Source of the DNA: Mesorhizobium sp. M9A.F.Ca.ET.002.03.1.2
Lineage (GTDB): Bacteria; Pseudomonadota; Alphaproteobacteria; Rhizobiales; Rhizobiaceae
Length of the DNA stretch: 64,000 nucleotides
Reading direction: 5' to 3'
Assembly: GCF_003952365.1 (NCBI RefSeq)
Contig: NZ_CP034443.1
Location: 6,131,001 to 6,195,000, forward strand
Part shown: positions 44,619 through 55,199 of the stretch, piece after piece
Numbering within the stretch: the stretch's first letter is position 1
How the letters are laid out: the number at the start of each line of letters is the position of its first letter
The notes under the pieces: model-generated
Seen by the model: only the letters and a program-made list of their open reading frames with translations
Told to the model about the DNA's origin: nothing
Database searches by the model: none
Translations under genes and position numbers: made by a program

Positions 44619-47600
44619 ATGAACATCGAACTGTCACGGCGCGCGTTCCTGCAGACGGCAGGCGCGGGTCTCGCCGGTACTACGCTTGGAGCTCTCGGCT
44701 TCGGCGATATCGAAGCCGCACATGCCAAGGCGATACGATCATTCAAGCTCGCCAACACCACCGAGACGCGCAACACCTGCCCATATTGCTCGGTGGCGTG
44801 CGGTGTGATCCTCTACTCAAAGGGCGATCTCAGGAAGGGCGAAAAGGCCGAGATCACCCATATTGAAGGCGATACCGACCATCCGACCAACCGCGGCACC
44901 TTGTGCCCCAAGGGCTCGGCCCTGCTCGGCTTCGTCAAGGCCCCGACCCGCCTGCAACAGCCGATGATCCGCAAGCCCGGGGCGGACAAGTTCGAGCCGA
45001 CAACGTGGGAAAACGCGCTCGACCGCATCGCCCGTCTGATGAAGGACGATCGCGACCAGAACTTCGTCGCAACGAACAATGACGGCGTGACGGTCAACCG
45101 ATGGATTACCACCGGCTTCCTCGCCGCCTCGGCGACGACCAATGAAACCGCGTTCGAGACCTACAAGGTGGTCCGCAGCGCGGGCATGCTGGTGTTCGAT
45201 AATCAGGCGCGTGTCTGACACGGCCCGACGGTGGCGAGTCTCGCCCCAACATTCGGCCGCGGAGCAATGACGAATTCCTGGACCGACATCAGGAACACCG
45301 ATCTTGTCGTGATCATGGGCGGCAATGCCGCCGAGGCCCATCCTTGCGGCTTCAAATGGGTCACCGAGGCGAAGGCCAATCGTGGCGCCAAGCTCATCGT
45401 CGTCGACCCGCGCTTTACGCGCTCGGCTTCGGTGTCGGATCTCTATGCACCAATCCGTCAAGGCACGGACATCGCGTTCCTGCTCGGGCTGATCAACTAT
45501 TGCATCGGAAACGACAAGGTGCAGCGGGAGTATGTGAAGGCGTTCACCAACGCCGGCTATGTCGTCAAGGAGGGTTTCACCTACCAGGATGGCCTGTTCT
45601 CCGGCTATGACGAGGCGAAGCGCGACTACGACAAGTCGAGCTGGGACTACGAGATCGGCGAAGACGGTTTCGCCGTCGTCGATGATACGCTGGTAAATCC
45701 TCGCTGCGTCTGGAACCTGCTGAAGAACCATGTCGCGGTCTACACGCCCGAAATGGTCGAGCGCATCTGCGGCACGCCGAAGGACAAGTTCCTGAAGGTG
45801 GCCGAGATGGTGGCGGAGTGCTCGTCGCCGACTAAGGCGATGACCTCGATGTACGCGCTCGGCTGGACGCAGCACTCCAAGGGCTCGCAGAACATCCGCG
45901 CCATGGCGATGCTGCAGCTCATTCTCGGCAATATCGGCATTCGCGGCGGCGGCATGAACGCGTTGCGCGGCCACTCCAACATCCAGGGGCTGACCGACGT
46001 CGGGCTGATGTCCAACCTCCTCCCCGGCTATCTGACGCTGCCCAACCAGAAGGAACCGGACTTCACCGCCTATATGTCGACGCGCGGCTTCAAGCCGCTC
46101 AGGCCGAACCAGATGAGCTACTGGCAGAATTACCGGAAGTTCTTCGTCAGTTTCCAGAAGGCCATGTACGGCTCGGCGGCAACGCCGGAAAACGACTTCG
46201 CCTACGATTACCTGCCGAAGCTCGACGTGCCGGGCTACGACGTGCTGCGCGCCTTCGAGATGATGCACCAGGGCAAGATGAACCTGTATCTCTGCCAAGG
46301 CTTCAACCCGCTGCAGTCGTTCCCCAACAAGCAGAAGATCACGGCCTCGCTCTCCAAGCTCAAGCTCCTGGTCGTCATGGATCCATTGGCTACCGAGACG
46401 GCACGGTTCTGGGAGAACCACGGCGCGCACAATGACGTCGATCCGTCGACAATTCAGACCGAAGTGATCGAACTGCCGTCGACGTGCTTTGCCGAAGACG
46501 ACGGCTCGCTTACCAATTCGGGGCGTTGGCTGCAGTGGCACTGGGCCGGCGGCACACCGCCGGGCGAAGCCAAGCGCGACACCTGGATCATGGCGCAGAT
46601 ACATCTTCGCCTGAAGGAACTCTATCGCAAGGAAGGCGGCGCCTTCCCCGATCCGATCCTCAACCTCCATTGGCCCTATGCCGATCCGGGCAATCCGACG
46701 GCCGAGGAAATCGCCCAGGAGATCAATGGCCGGGCGCTCGCGACGGTGACGGACACGGCCGATCCGACCAAGGTGCTTGCCGAGACCGGGAAACTGTTGC
46801 CGGGCTTCGCCGCGCTGCGCGACGACGGCTCCACATCCTGCGGCTGCTGGATCTATTCCGGCTGCTTCAACGAGAAAGGCAACAACATGGCCCGCCGGGA
46901 CACTGACGATCCCGACGAGACGGGCGCCTACCTGAAATGGGCGTTCTCGTGGCCCGCCAATCGCCGCATCCTCTACAACAGGGCTTCGGCCGACTTGAAC
47001 GGGAAGGCCTGGGATCCCGACCGCAAGGTGATCGAATGGGACGGTGCGAAATGGTCGGGTTATGACGTCCCGGACATCGCGCCAACAGCGAAGCCCGGCG
47101 AGGTCGGCCCTTTCATCATGAACCCGGAAGGCGTGTCGCGCCTCTTCACCCGGGGCATGATGCGGGACGGACCGTTCCCGGCGCATTACGAGCCGTTCGA
47201 ATCGCCCATCGTCAATCCGGTCGCGCCCAACGTGCGGGGCAACCCGGCAGCGCGGGTATTCGAAGGGGATTTCAAGCAGTTCGCCGAGGCGGCCTCGGCG
47301 GAGTTCCCCTATGCGGCGACCTCCTACCGCCTGACCGAGCATTTCCACTTCTGGACCAAGCACGTCATCGTCAACGCCGTGATGCAGCCGGAGTTCTTTG
47401 TGGAGATATCGGAACAGCTGGCGGCCGAAAAGGGTATCGCCAAAGGCGGTTGGGTGCGCGTTTGGTCCAAGCGCGGCTCGGTCACTGCGAAGGCGGTGGT
47501 AACCAAGCGGATCAAGCCGCTGACCTGTGACGGCAAGACCGTCCACATCGTCGGCATTCCACTGCACTGGGGCTTCACCGGAGCGGCAAAGAAGGGCTTC

Positions 47601-47705
47601 GGTCCGAACATGCTGACGCCCTATGTCGGCGACGCCAACATCGAGACGCCCGAATACAAGGCGTTTCTGGTCAACATCGAGCCCATCTCCGGGCCGGTGG
47701 CATAG
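44619..47705 (+). CDS. fdnG: Formate dehydrogenase-N type alpha subunit with selenocysteine (TGA 45216-45218)
   Basis: A 1028-residue Tat-exported molybdopterin enzyme oxidising formate to CO2. The signal [13 protein letters not shown] is at residue 6. [14 protein letters not shown] near 52 is the [4Fe-4S] motif, and [13 protein letters not shown] supplies the fourth Cys. The in-frame TGA at codon 200 sits in [16 protein letters not shown], exactly the E. coli FdnG/FdoG selenocysteine site. The frame is open on both sides, with a SECIS hairpin directly after. [27 protein letters not shown] near 220 and the C-terminal MGD-binding domain follow. It is followed by beta and gamma subunits. Confidence 0.97.
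45216..45262 (+). promoter_or_regulatory. Bacterial SECIS element in fdnG
   Basis: Starting at the Sec TGA, CGGCC near 45220 pairs with GGCCG near 45258, and the apical GGCGA-GTC-TCGCC forms a tight stem-loop with a GU at its tip. This matches the layout of E. coli fdhF/fdnG SECIS hairpins, which SelB binds. Confidence 0.85.
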
Positions 47706-47716
47706 GGAGGCGGCAG

Positions 47717-48667
47717 ATGTTTCCTCCAATCGCCAACCCTTCGGTAACGGACGTGACGCCGCGCTTCTCGGAGAAGGATCTCGTCCGCCGTTCCGCCTCA
47801 ACGGTACCCGCGCCGGCCGAGCGGCTGACGGAGGTCGCCAAGCTCATCGACGTCTCGAAATGCATCGGCTGCAAGGCCTGCCAGACAGCCTGCATCGAGT
47901 GGAACGACACGCATCAGGCGATCGGCGTCAACGCCGGCATATACGAGAATCCCCCCGACCTGACGCCGGACATGTTCACGCTTATGCGCTTCAGCGAGTG
48001 GGAGAACCCGGAGACGAACAACCTCGAGTGGCTGATCCGGAAGGATGGCTGCATGCACTGCGAAGATCCGGGCTGCCTCAAGGCCTGTCCGGCGCCCGGC
48101 GCTATCGTTCAATATTCCAACGGCATCGTCGATTTCGTCCACGAGAACTGCATCGGCTGCGGCTACTGTATCAAGGGGTGCCCCTTCGACATCCCGCGCA
48201 TTTCCCGCGTCGACCATACGGCCTACAAATGTACGCTCTGCTCGGACCGCGTCGCCGTCGGCCAGGGTCCAGCCTGCGCCAAGGCCTGTCCGACCCAGGC
48301 AATCGTCTTCGGCACAAAGGAAGAGATGAAGCAGCACGCCGAGGGCCGCATTACCGACCTGAAGGCGCGCGGCTATGCCAATGCCGGCCTCTACGATCCG
48401 CCAGGTGTCGGCGGAACGCACGTGATGTACGTGCTGCATCACGCCGATCAGCCCGAACTCTATTCCGGCCTGCCGAAGGAGCCGAGGATCAGTCCTCTGG
48501 TGGAAGCGTGGAAGGGCATCACCAAATATGCCGGCCTGACCGTCCTTGGCGTCGCGGCCGGCGTCGGCCTGCTCCACCATCTCGTCATGGGGCCGAACAG
48601 GGTTTCGGACACGGATGAGGAGAATGCCGAACGGCTAGTGCGGAATGACGATCATGACAGCGCATGA
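47717..48667 (+). CDS. fdxH: Formate dehydrogenase-N beta subunit (four [4Fe-4S] clusters)
   Basis: A 316-residue electron-transfer subunit. Cysteine groups are [15 protein letters not shown] near residue 51, [14 protein letters not shown] near 113, [17 protein letters not shown] near 146, and [25 protein letters not shown] near 175. One C-terminal transmembrane anchor ([19 protein letters not shown]) lies near 275-295. It passes electrons from FdnG to the cytochrome b subunit. It starts 11 bp after fdnG and overlaps the gamma gene. Confidence 0.97.
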   Translation: MFPPIANPSVTDVTPRFSEKDLVRRSASTVPAPAERLTEVAKLIDVSKCIGCKACQTACIEWNDTHQAIGVNAGIYENPPDLTPDMFTLMRFSEWENPETNNLEWLIRKDGCMHCEDPGCLKACPAPGAIVQYSNGIVDFVHENCIGCGYCIKGCPFDIPRISRVDHTAYKCTLCSDRVAVGQGPACAKACPTQAIVFGTKEEMKQHAEGRITDLKARGYANAGLYDPPGVGGTHVMYVLHHADQPELYSGLPKEPRISPLVEAWKGITKYAGLTVLGVAAGVGLLHHLVMGPNRVSDTDEENAERLVRNDDHDSA

Positions 48668-49346
48668 TGTCGAGCCTGACAGAGTGGTTCATCCGGGCAA
48701 GCCCGTCACGGTGGACCGGTACACGGTGGGCGCGCGGATCAATCACTGGATCACGGCGGCGAGCTTGATCCTGCTTGCCCTGTCCGGCCTCGCGCTGTTT
48801 CACCCTAGGCTTTTCTTTCTGTCAGGTCTGTTCGGTGGCGGCCAGTTCACGCGCTTCATACATCCGTGGATCGGCGTCGTTCTCTTCTTCAGCTTCTTCG
48901 GGCTTTTCATCCGGTTCTGGAAAGCGAACCTGTGGAAGCGCGAAGATGGGACCTGGCTCGCACGCTTTCGCGACGTCCTGACCAATCACGAGGAGAACGT
49001 GCCGGAGGTCGGCAAGTACAATGCCGGCCAGAAAGTGGTATTCTGGGCAATGTCGATCCTGATCGTCATTCTGATATCAAGTGGTCTGGTCGTCTGGGAT
49101 CAGTATTTCTCCGCCTACACGACGGTCGGTCAACAGCGGGCGGCGCTGCTCATCCATGCCGTCGCGGCCGTTGCGATGATCGGCGTCTGGATCATCCACT
49201 TCTATTCGGCCCTCTGGGTGCGAGGCACGATTCCCGCCATGATACGCGGTTCGGTGACGGGCGGGTGGGCCTGGCGGCATCATCGCAAATGGTTGCGGGA
49301 CCTTGTCAGGAAACCGGGAAGATCGGGATCGAAGCCCGCCGAATGA
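48645..49346 (+). CDS. fdnI: Formate dehydrogenase cytochrome b556 gamma subunit
   Basis: A 233-residue membrane protein with four transmembrane helices. [28 protein letters not shown] near residues 25-52 and [23 protein letters not shown] near 70-92 carry heme-ligand histidines. [32 protein letters not shown] near 170-200 carries others. It passes electrons from the beta subunit to quinone. Two starts (48645 and 48654) are possible; both overlap fdxH. Downstream is a palindromic repeat rather than a classical terminator. Confidence 0.95.
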   Translation: MTIMTAHDVEPDRVVHPGKPVTVDRYTVGARINHWITAASLILLALSGLALFHPRLFFLSGLFGGGQFTRFIHPWIGVVLFFSFFGLFIRFWKANLWKREDGTWLARFRDVLTNHEENVPEVGKYNAGQKVVFWAMSILIVILISSGLVVWDQYFSAYTTVGQQRAALLIHAVAAVAMIGVWIIHFYSALWVRGTIPAMIRGSVTGGWAWRHHRKWLRDLVRKPGRSGSKPAE

Positions 49347-49356
49347 GCGAGTGCAG

Positions 49357-49459
49357 TGCATGTCGCCCGAAAGCATGCAGCGGTTTTGGGACAACGACAT
49401 GCATGAAAATAAGAATTTAAAGCGCGTCGCATGAATCCGTTCAGACGCGACGCGCTTTA
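49357..49459. repeat. Dispersed palindromic repeat, copy 2 (composite of two palindromes)
   Basis: TGCATGTCG at 49357-49365 and CGACATGCA at 49395-49403 bracket the shared core GCAGCGGTTTTGG. A second palindrome follows: AAAGCGCGTCGC at 49419-49430 with GCGACGCGCTTT at 49447-49458. It lies inside the operon between fdnI and fdhE. Confidence 0.8.
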
Positions 49460-49499
49460 GTCAGCCAACCACGTGGCCCGTGTGGTTCGTGAGGTGAAT

Positions 49500-50417
49500 A
49501 TGCCAAGGCAGATCGTTCCGTCGGATATCGATCCCACCGCCATCGGTGAAGTCTCGGCGCCGCCTTTCGTCCGCCTGCCCGATCCGACGCGTCTGTTCGC
49601 TCGACGCGCCCAGAGACTGAATGCACTGGCCGAAACCCATGAACTCGGTCCTTATCTCCGCTTCCTCGCTGCTCTCGCCGATGTCCAGCACGGCATACAG
49701 GACGGCCTGTCCGATCCGGACCTGCCGGAAACGGAGGTGCGTGAACGGGCGCACGCTTTCGGAATGCCTCCGCTCGATCGTGACAGGTTCGCCTCTGAGG
49801 CGCTCTTCGAGACGCTCGACCGCCTGATATTGGCGGCTTCTGCCATCGAGAAACCTCGGGCCGCGGCGGATGCCCTCGACCGGCTGAAGCTGGCCGCGCC
49901 TCCGGAGCGCGGTGCCATGGTGCGCAACGTGCTCGTCGATGCGATCGCGGCTGACGCATTGGCCGAGCATGTTTATGTCGCGGCGGCGCTGCAGCTTCAT
50001 TTCGCGCGCCTTGCCGCTTGCCTCGACGCCTCGACGCTGGTCCCGGTAGGTGACGGCGCATGCCCCGTCTGCGGCGGGCCGCCGGTGTCCTCGATGATCG
50101 TCGGCTGGCATGGCGCCCACGGGGCAAGGTTTTGTGCATGCTCGCTCTGCGGGACGCTCTGGAACTATGTGCGCATCAAATGCACCCTGTGCGGCTCGAC
50201 CAAGGGGATAGGCTATCTGGAAGTCGAAGGGGGACCCGGCACTGTAAAGGCCGAGACCTGCGATTCATGCGGCTGCTATGTGAAAATCCTGCATCAGCAC
50301 AAGGACCCTGCCCTCGATCCGGTTGCCGACGACGTAGCGACGCTCGGCCTCGACCTGCTCGTCCGCGAGAGCGGCTACCGCCGCGGATCGTTCAACCCAT
50401 TCCTTGTCGGCTACTGA
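49500..50417 (+). CDS. fdhE: Formate dehydrogenase accessory protein FdhE
   Basis: A 305-residue cytoplasmic rubredoxin-like zinc/iron protein needed for active formate dehydrogenase. Four Cys pairs: CPVCGGPPV near residue 187, [10 protein letters not shown] near 210, CTLCGSTKG near 225 and [10 protein letters not shown] near 250. The family ending [14 protein letters not shown] is present. ATG 49500 with GAGGTGAAT upstream is preferred to the GTG at 49473. It starts 7 bp before selA. Confidence 0.94.
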   Translation: MPRQIVPSDIDPTAIGEVSAPPFVRLPDPTRLFARRAQRLNALAETHELGPYLRFLAALADVQHGIQDGLSDPDLPETEVRERAHAFGMPPLDRDRFASEALFETLDRLILAASAIEKPRAAADALDRLKLAAPPERGAMVRNVLVDAIAADALAEHVYVAAALQLHFARLAACLDASTLVPVGDGACPVCGGPPVSSMIVGWHGAHGARFCACSLCGTLWNYVRIKCTLCGSTKGIGYLEVEGGPGTVKAETCDSCGCYVKILHQHKDPALDPVADDVATLGLDLLVRESGYRRGSFNPFLVGY

Positions 50418-50424
50418 GGACGCG

Positions 50425-51843
50425 ATGACCGCTTTGCCTGCACGTCGCCTGCGCGAGCTTCCATCGGTCGATCAGGTATTGAAGACGCCGCTCGGGTCCA
50501 CGTCGATCCAGCGCTTTGGCCGGCAAGTCGCGACGGCGGCTGTCCGCACGGCACTTGCCGCGGCGCGCGAGGCCTGCCGCGGCGGAGCCGCAGTGCCGCA
50601 GGCCAGCGATGTCGCCGCCGACGCCGTGGCGCAGCTCAAGGCGGCCGAGCGCCCTTCCCTGCGCCCGGTCTTCAACCTGACAGGCACCGTGCTGCACACC
50701 AATCTCGGCCGGGCGCCACTCGCCGAGGAGGCGATCGAGGCGGTACGCGCTGCGATGCGCGAAGCGGTCGCCCTCGAATTCGATCTCGATACGGGAAAGC
50801 GCGGCGAGCGGGACGATCATCTGCGTTCGCTCGTTTGCGAACTGACGGGTGCGGAAGACGCAACCGTGGTCAACAACAACGCGGCGGCTGTCCTCCTTGT
50901 CCTTAACACGCTGGCGCTCGGCCGCGAGGCGATTGTCTCGCGCGGCGAGTTGATCGAGATCGGCGGCTCGTTCAGGATGCCCGAGATCATGGCCCGCGCC
51001 GGCGCCAAGGTGGTCGAGGTCGGAACCACCAACCGCACGCATCCGAAGGACTATGTGGCAGCGATCGGCCAGGAGACCGGGCTGATCCTCAAGGTGCACA
51101 CCTCGAACTACCGCGTCGAGGGGTTCACGGCTGAGGTTGGCGCGCGCGAGCTGGCTTCCATTGCCAGGGCGCAGGGCGTGCCCCTTGTCCACGACCTCGG
51201 CTCCGGCACGCTGTTCGATCTTGCTGCCTACGGCCTCAAGCATGAGCCAACCGTTCGCGAGGCGATCGCCGACGGCGCGGATCTGGTCACCTTTTCCGGC
51301 GACAAGCTGCTCGGCGGGCCCCAAGCGGGCTTCATCGTCGGCAGCAAAGCACTGCTCGCCGCGATCGGCCGCAATCCGATGAAGCGGGCGCTCCGGGTCG
51401 ACAAGCTCCGGCTCGCCGCGCTCGAAGCGACGTTGAGGCTCTACCGTGACCCCGATCGCCTGGCGGAGCGGCTGCCGACGCTGAGGCTGCTGGCGCGCCC
51501 CGCGGCCGAGATCGCAGCCCAGGCGGAGCGCCTTGCCCCCGTCGTTGCCAATGCTTTGGGTGAGGCTTTCGTGGTGGAGACCGTGGAATGCTGCAGTCAG
51601 GTCGGATCGGGTGCCCTGCCGCTTGAGACGATATCCAGCGCCGGTCTTGCTCTGCGGGTAAAGGCCGGCGGCGGGAAAGCGCTGGAAGCGCTCGCGGCGG
51701 CATTGCGCCGGCTGCGCGTTCCAGTGATCGGGCGCATCGAGAACCGGGCGCTTGTGCTCGACCTGCGCTGTCTCGAAGACGAAGCGGGTTTCCGTGCAAG
51801 CCTCGCCGGCTTCGATCCGGGAGGAGCCGATGCGCTGGTTTGA
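50425..51843 (+). CDS. selA: L-seryl-tRNA(Sec) selenium transferase
   Basis: A 472-residue PLP enzyme converting Ser-tRNA(Sec) to Sec-tRNA(Sec). [21 protein letters not shown] near residue 82, [17 protein letters not shown] near 147, [21 protein letters not shown] near 174 and the PLP lysine in [14 protein letters not shown] near 292 are family features. ATG 50425 is preferred to the earlier in-frame start. It overlaps the Sel1-repeat gene by 14 bp. Confidence 0.97.
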   Translation: MTALPARRLRELPSVDQVLKTPLGSTSIQRFGRQVATAAVRTALAAAREACRGGAAVPQASDVAADAVAQLKAAERPSLRPVFNLTGTVLHTNLGRAPLAEEAIEAVRAAMREAVALEFDLDTGKRGERDDHLRSLVCELTGAEDATVVNNNAAAVLLVLNTLALGREAIVSRGELIEIGGSFRMPEIMARAGAKVVEVGTTNRTHPKDYVAAIGQETGLILKVHTSNYRVEGFTAEVGARELASIARAQGVPLVHDLGSGTLFDLAAYGLKHEPTVREAIADGADLVTFSGDKLLGGPQAGFIVGSKALLAAIGRNPMKRALRVDKLRLAALEATLRLYRDPDRLAERLPTLRLLARPAAEIAAQAERLAPVVANALGEAFVVETVECCSQVGSGALPLETISSAGLALRVKAGGGKALEALAAALRRLRVPVIGRIENRALVLDLRCLEDEAGFRASLAGFDPGGADALV

Positions 51844-52636
51844 GAACCTCGCGCGCCGGCCGACCGAAGTGCCCCGGCCGGCCGACGTGCCGGTCGCCGA
51901 ACGCCTGGCAAAGGCCTTGGACGCGGCCCGGCGCGGTGACTATGCGGTGGCCTTGGGCATATGGAAGATGCTGGCTCATGCTGGGGTCGCGCGTGCGCAG
52001 AACAATATCGGCGCCTGCTTCGCAGAAGGGTTTGGCGTCGAGCCGGACCGCGACCTCGCCTTTCGCTGGCTGGCGCTCGCCGCCGAGGCCGGCGACGCTG
52101 TCGGCCAGCGGAACCTGGCGTCGCTCTATTTCCACGGCAAAGGCGTCGCGCAGGATTACCGTCGCGCAGCCGAGCTCTACCGAGCAGCCGCGGAACAGGG
52201 CGACGGACCGGCGCAGGACATGCTGAGCTGGATGCTGCTCGAAGGCGAGGTGGTCGAGTCCGACCCCGCCGAGGCGCGGCGCTGGGCGACTGCCGCCGCC
52301 GAGCAAGGAATAGCGTCGGCCATGACGCGGCTCGGCATGCTCCATCACAATGCGCTCGGCGTGCCGCGCGATCCCGCCGAAGCAGTCCGCTGGTGGCGCC
52401 GGGCCGCCGTGCGCGGTGATGCGGACGGGCAGGCCATGCTCGGCGCTGCCTGCCATCTAGGGGCGGGTGTAGCAGCCGACGCGGTCGAGGCATATGCCTG
52501 GCTCCTGCGTGCGGATGCAGCAGGCAGCGCGCTCGCCGAGCGGTATCTGCCGGCCGCGCGTGCCGGCCTCACCGCTGACGAGACCGCCGAGGCCGAACGT
52601 CGTGCCGCGTCATCATTGACGGGAGGCGGATCATGA
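51830..52636 (+). CDS. Sel1-repeat (TPR-like) protein between selA and selB
   Basis: A 268-residue soluble protein made of about six Sel1 repeats of 36 residues, e.g. [30 protein letters not shown] near residue 40, [30 protein letters not shown] near 78, and [30 protein letters not shown] near 180. There is no signal peptide. It overlaps selA by 14 bp and selB by 4 bp, so it is translationally locked into the selenocysteine operon. A scaffold role for the Sec machinery is possible but unproven; the name Sel1 itself has no link to selenium. Confidence 0.9.
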   Translation: MRWFENLARRPTEVPRPADVPVAERLAKALDAARRGDYAVALGIWKMLAHAGVARAQNNIGACFAEGFGVEPDRDLAFRWLALAAEAGDAVGQRNLASLYFHGKGVAQDYRRAAELYRAAAEQGDGPAQDMLSWMLLEGEVVESDPAEARRWATAAAEQGIASAMTRLGMLHHNALGVPRDPAEAVRWWRRAAVRGDADGQAMLGAACHLGAGVAADAVEAYAWLLRADAAGSALAERYLPAARAGLTADETAEAERRAASSLTGGGS

Positions 52637-54732
52637 TCGTCGGCACGGCGGGTCACGTCGACCATGGCAAGACCGCGCTGGTGCGTGCGCTGACCGGCGT
52701 CGACACCGACCGCCTGCAGGAGGAAAAGACGCGGGGCATGACCATCGATCTCGGCTTTGCCTATCTGCCGGCACCGAGCGGGGGCGTCATCGGCTTCATC
52801 GATGTCCCGGGGCACGAACGGTTCGTGCATACGATGCTTGCCGGCGCCAGCGGCATCGATTTCGTGCTGTTGGTCATTGCCGCCGACGACGGCGTCATGC
52901 CGCAGACGCGCGAACATCTGGCGATCATCGATCTGCTCGGTATCAGGCGCGGCGCGGTGGTGCTGGCAAAATCCGATCTGATCGCGCCCGCACGATCCGT
53001 CGCCGTTCAGGCGGATATCCGCGCCGCGCTTGCCGATACGGCACTTGCCGAAGCAGACATAATCCCCACCTCGGCCGTCACCGGTGACGGTATCGACGAT
53101 CTGCGGCATTTCTTGTTCGAGGAGGCGTCGCGCTTTGCCGACCGCCCGTCTTCTGGACGCTTCAGATTGGCGGTCGACCGATGCTTCACGCTGCACGGCA
53201 CCGGCACTGTCGTGACCGGCACCGTCCTTTCAGGATCAGTCGGCATCGGCGACCAAATTGTCGTCGGCCCGTCTGGCCTGGCGGCGCGTGTCCGCTCGAT
53301 CCACGCCCAGAACCGGCCGGCTGAGCGTGGACGGGCGGGAGACCGCTGCGCGCTCAACCTGGCCGGTGACGGCATCGGCAAGGAAGCGATCCGGCGCGGC
53401 GACGTCATACTCGACCCTGAACTTCACGCGCCGACGGACCGGATCGACGCAAGGCTGCGCGTCTTGCCGGGAGAGCCGAGGCCGATCGGCCAGTGGTTCC
53501 CGGTACGCCTCCACCACGCTGCGGCCGAGGTTGGGGCAAGGATCGTGCTTCTCGGTGACGAGCCGGTCAGACCCGGCGGCATCGCCAAGGTTCAATTGGT
53601 GCTGGACAATCCGATCGCCGCTGCCGCAGGCGACGCCTATGTGGTGCGCGATACTTCGGCGCAGCGGACCATCGGCGGCGGGCGCCTGATCGATCTGAGA
53701 GCGCCGAGCCGGAAGCGCCGCACACCGGAACGGCTTGTCCAGCTCGAAGCATACGCCGTCCCGGATTCCGAGGCGGCTGTCACCGCACTGCTCGATGCGC
53801 CGCCCCATTACCTCGACCTTGGCGCTTTCGCGCGCGACCGCGCGCTCGGCAGCGAGGAGGCGCAGAGACTGGTCGACAGCCTCGGACTGGTCTGCATTGC
53901 CGTCAGGAAAACGCTGTTCGTTCTTTCGCAGGCGCGCTGGATGCAATTCAGACTCGGCCTGGCCGCGAACTTGAAGACCTTTCACGCGGACAATCCGGAT
54001 CTGCCGGGCATCGGCATGGAGAGATTGCGCCTTCAGCTCGACCCGCGACTTCCGGCGCCGATGTTTGCAGCCGCTCTGCGAATGCTGGCGCGCGCCGGTA
54101 AGCTTGCCCTTGACGGCGCCTGGGTGCGGCTGCCCGGCCATGAAGTCCGTCTGACACCGCAAGACGAGACGCTATGGTCGCAAATCGAGCGGCTCATCGG
54201 CGGCTCGACGCGATATCATCCGCCGAGAGTCCGCGATATCGCCGGTACGTTGGCGAAGCCGGAAACGGAAATCCGCCGGATCCTGAAACTGACCGGCCGC
54301 ATCGGGAAAGTGTACGAAGTCGCCCACGATCGTTTCTTCCTGCATGCGGCACTGGCCGAGATTGTCGAAATCGTCGATGATCTGACGGCGGCCGAACCGG
54401 GCGGGCGGTTTAACGCTGCCCAGTTTCGCGATCGTGCAGGCAGCGGACGCAAGGTTGCCATCCAGATCCTTGAATTTCTCGATAGGCATGGCGTCACGCT
54501 GCGACGCGGCGACTTGCGGCTCGTCAACAGCCATCGACGGGATCTGTTTCGCTCACCGGCCGATAATGAGCCGGCGATAGCGGAAGCTTCTGGAGGAGCA
54601 TCGTCCCCGGTGGGGCGTCCGGACTTCAAATCCGGGAGGGGCCGCGAGCCGGTCCTTGGTGGGTTCGACTCCCACTCTCTTCCGCCACTCTCGCAAAGGC
54701 GCGATGACGGTGACAACCCGCTTTCTCGTTGA
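52633..54732 (+). CDS. selB: Selenocysteine-specific elongation factor SelB (frame runs on through tRNA-Sec)
   Basis: A GTPase of up to 699 codons. GTP motifs are [16 protein letters not shown] near residue 7, [12 protein letters not shown] near 57 and AKSDLIAP near 112. Domain II has [26 protein letters not shown] near 178. The C-terminal winged helices end in [31 protein letters not shown] near 613-640, where SelB proteins normally finish. Here no stop follows: the frame continues across the tRNA-Sec gene to 54732. The natural end is probably near 54555, with a lost stop or a frameshift. SelB carries Sec-tRNA(Sec) to the fdnG SECIS. Confidence 0.93.
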   Translation: MIVGTAGHVDHGKTALVRALTGVDTDRLQEEKTRGMTIDLGFAYLPAPSGGVIGFIDVPGHERFVHTMLAGASGIDFVLLVIAADDGVMPQTREHLAIIDLLGIRRGAVVLAKSDLIAPARSVAVQADIRAALADTALAEADIIPTSAVTGDGIDDLRHFLFEEASRFADRPSSGRFRLAVDRCFTLHGTGTVVTGTVLSGSVGIGDQIVVGPSGLAARVRSIHAQNRPAERGRAGDRCALNLAGDGIGKEAIRRGDVILDPELHAPTDRIDARLRVLPGEPRPIGQWFPVRLHHAAAEVGARIVLLGDEPVRPGGIAKVQLVLDNPIAAAAGDAYVVRDTSAQRTIGGGRLIDLRAPSRKRRTPERLVQLEAYAVPDSEAAVTALLDAPPHYLDLGAFARDRALGSEEAQRLVDSLGLVCIAVRKTLFVLSQARWMQFRLGLAANLKTFHADNPDLPGIGMERLRLQLDPRLPAPMFAAALRMLARAGKLALDGAWVRLPGHEVRLTPQDETLWSQIERLIGGSTRYHPPRVRDIAGTLAKPETEIRRILKLTGRIGKVYEVAHDRFFLHAALAEIVEIVDDLTAAEPGGRFNAAQFRDRAGSGRKVAIQILEFLDRHGVTLRRGDLRLVNSHRRDLFRSPADNEPAIAEASGGASSPVGRPDFKSGRGREPVLGGFDSHSLPPLSQRRDDGDNPLSR
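54592..54687 (+). tRNA. selC: tRNA-Sec (anticodon TCA)
   Basis: 96 nt including an encoded CCA. The fold follows E. coli selC base for base: 8-nt acceptor 5' strand GGAGGAGC, 6-bp D stem CGTCCC/GGGGCG with CGGT loop, anticodon stem CCGGA/TCCGG with TCA at 54626-54628. It has a long variable arm (GGGGCCG...CGGTCC) and T stem GTGGG/CCCAC with TTCGACT. The acceptor's fourth pair is G-U and the eighth is a C/U mismatch. It lies inside the open selB frame. Confidence 0.95.
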
Positions 54733-55156
54733 GCTCAAGACAGCGGCCGAGGCCGCCAAGATCGCCGAAGGCCGCTTCCGGCGCGACGCTGCGGTCCGGA
54801 TCGCGGCGCTCGAACAAGAGCGCGCCTTCGCCTTCAGGCGGTACAATCTCATGCAGGCGATCGCCGAGGCCATGGCATCGGCCGAAAGCGAGGAGATAGC
54901 CGTCGCCAGCGCCTTCGCCACGCTGCGTACGCGACTCGGCTGGAATTCCGATAGCGAGGCGCGTTCGGAGGTGATGACGCGTTTCGGTCAGGTCGTGCTG
55001 GCGATATTCCGGGCTCCGGACGAGGAGGAGGAATCCGCCAACAACGTCCCCGAGGCCCTGGTCGGTTTCGAGCGCTGGTATGCCGAAACGCGGGGATCGC
55101 CCTTCTGGCTCCTGTTCGAGCACCAGATACCGGACACGCCCCGCGTCGATTTTTAA
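54704..55156 (+). CDS. Helical protein of unknown function directly after tRNA-Sec
   Basis: A 150-residue cytoplasmic protein beginning [23 protein letters not shown]. The first 70 residues are charged, Ala/Glu/Arg-rich, and likely a long helix or coiled coil (AAEAAKIAEGRFRRDAAVRIAALEQERAFAFRRYN). A mixed C-terminal half follows, ending GSPFWLLFEHQIPDTPRVDF. It starts 17 bp after the tRNA CCA, so it probably shares the sel operon transcript. No recognised domain. The downstream palindrome at 55161 would end the operon. Confidence 0.8.
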   Translation: MTVTTRFLVELKTAAEAAKIAEGRFRRDAAVRIAALEQERAFAFRRYNLMQAIAEAMASAESEEIAVASAFATLRTRLGWNSDSEARSEVMTRFGQVVLAIFRAPDEEEESANNVPEALVGFERWYAETRGSPFWLLFEHQIPDTPRVDF

Positions 55157-55160
55157 TGCC

Positions 55161-55195
55161 TGTCGCGCAAAAGTATGCAGCGGTTTTGCGCGACA
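55161..55195. repeat. Dispersed palindromic repeat, copy 3, between convergent genes
   Basis: TGTCGCGCAAAA at 55161-55172 pairs perfectly with TTTTGCGCGACA at 55184-55195 (12-bp stem, 11-nt loop GTATGCAGCGG). It lies between two converging stops and can serve as a bidirectional terminator. Its core matches copies 1 and 2. Confidence 0.85.
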
Positions 55196-55199
55196 TGCA

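Noticed and set aside
45216..45218. fdnG as a pseudogene broken by a stop codon
   Set aside because: The TGA is at the known selenocysteine position, the frame is intact on both sides, a SECIS hairpin follows, and the full Sec machinery is encoded nearby.
44817..47801. A very long open frame on the minus strand opposite fdnG
   Set aside because: It has no recognisable domain, is Arg/His/Gly-rich in the way antisense GC-rich frames are, and the plus strand encodes a certain selenoprotein.
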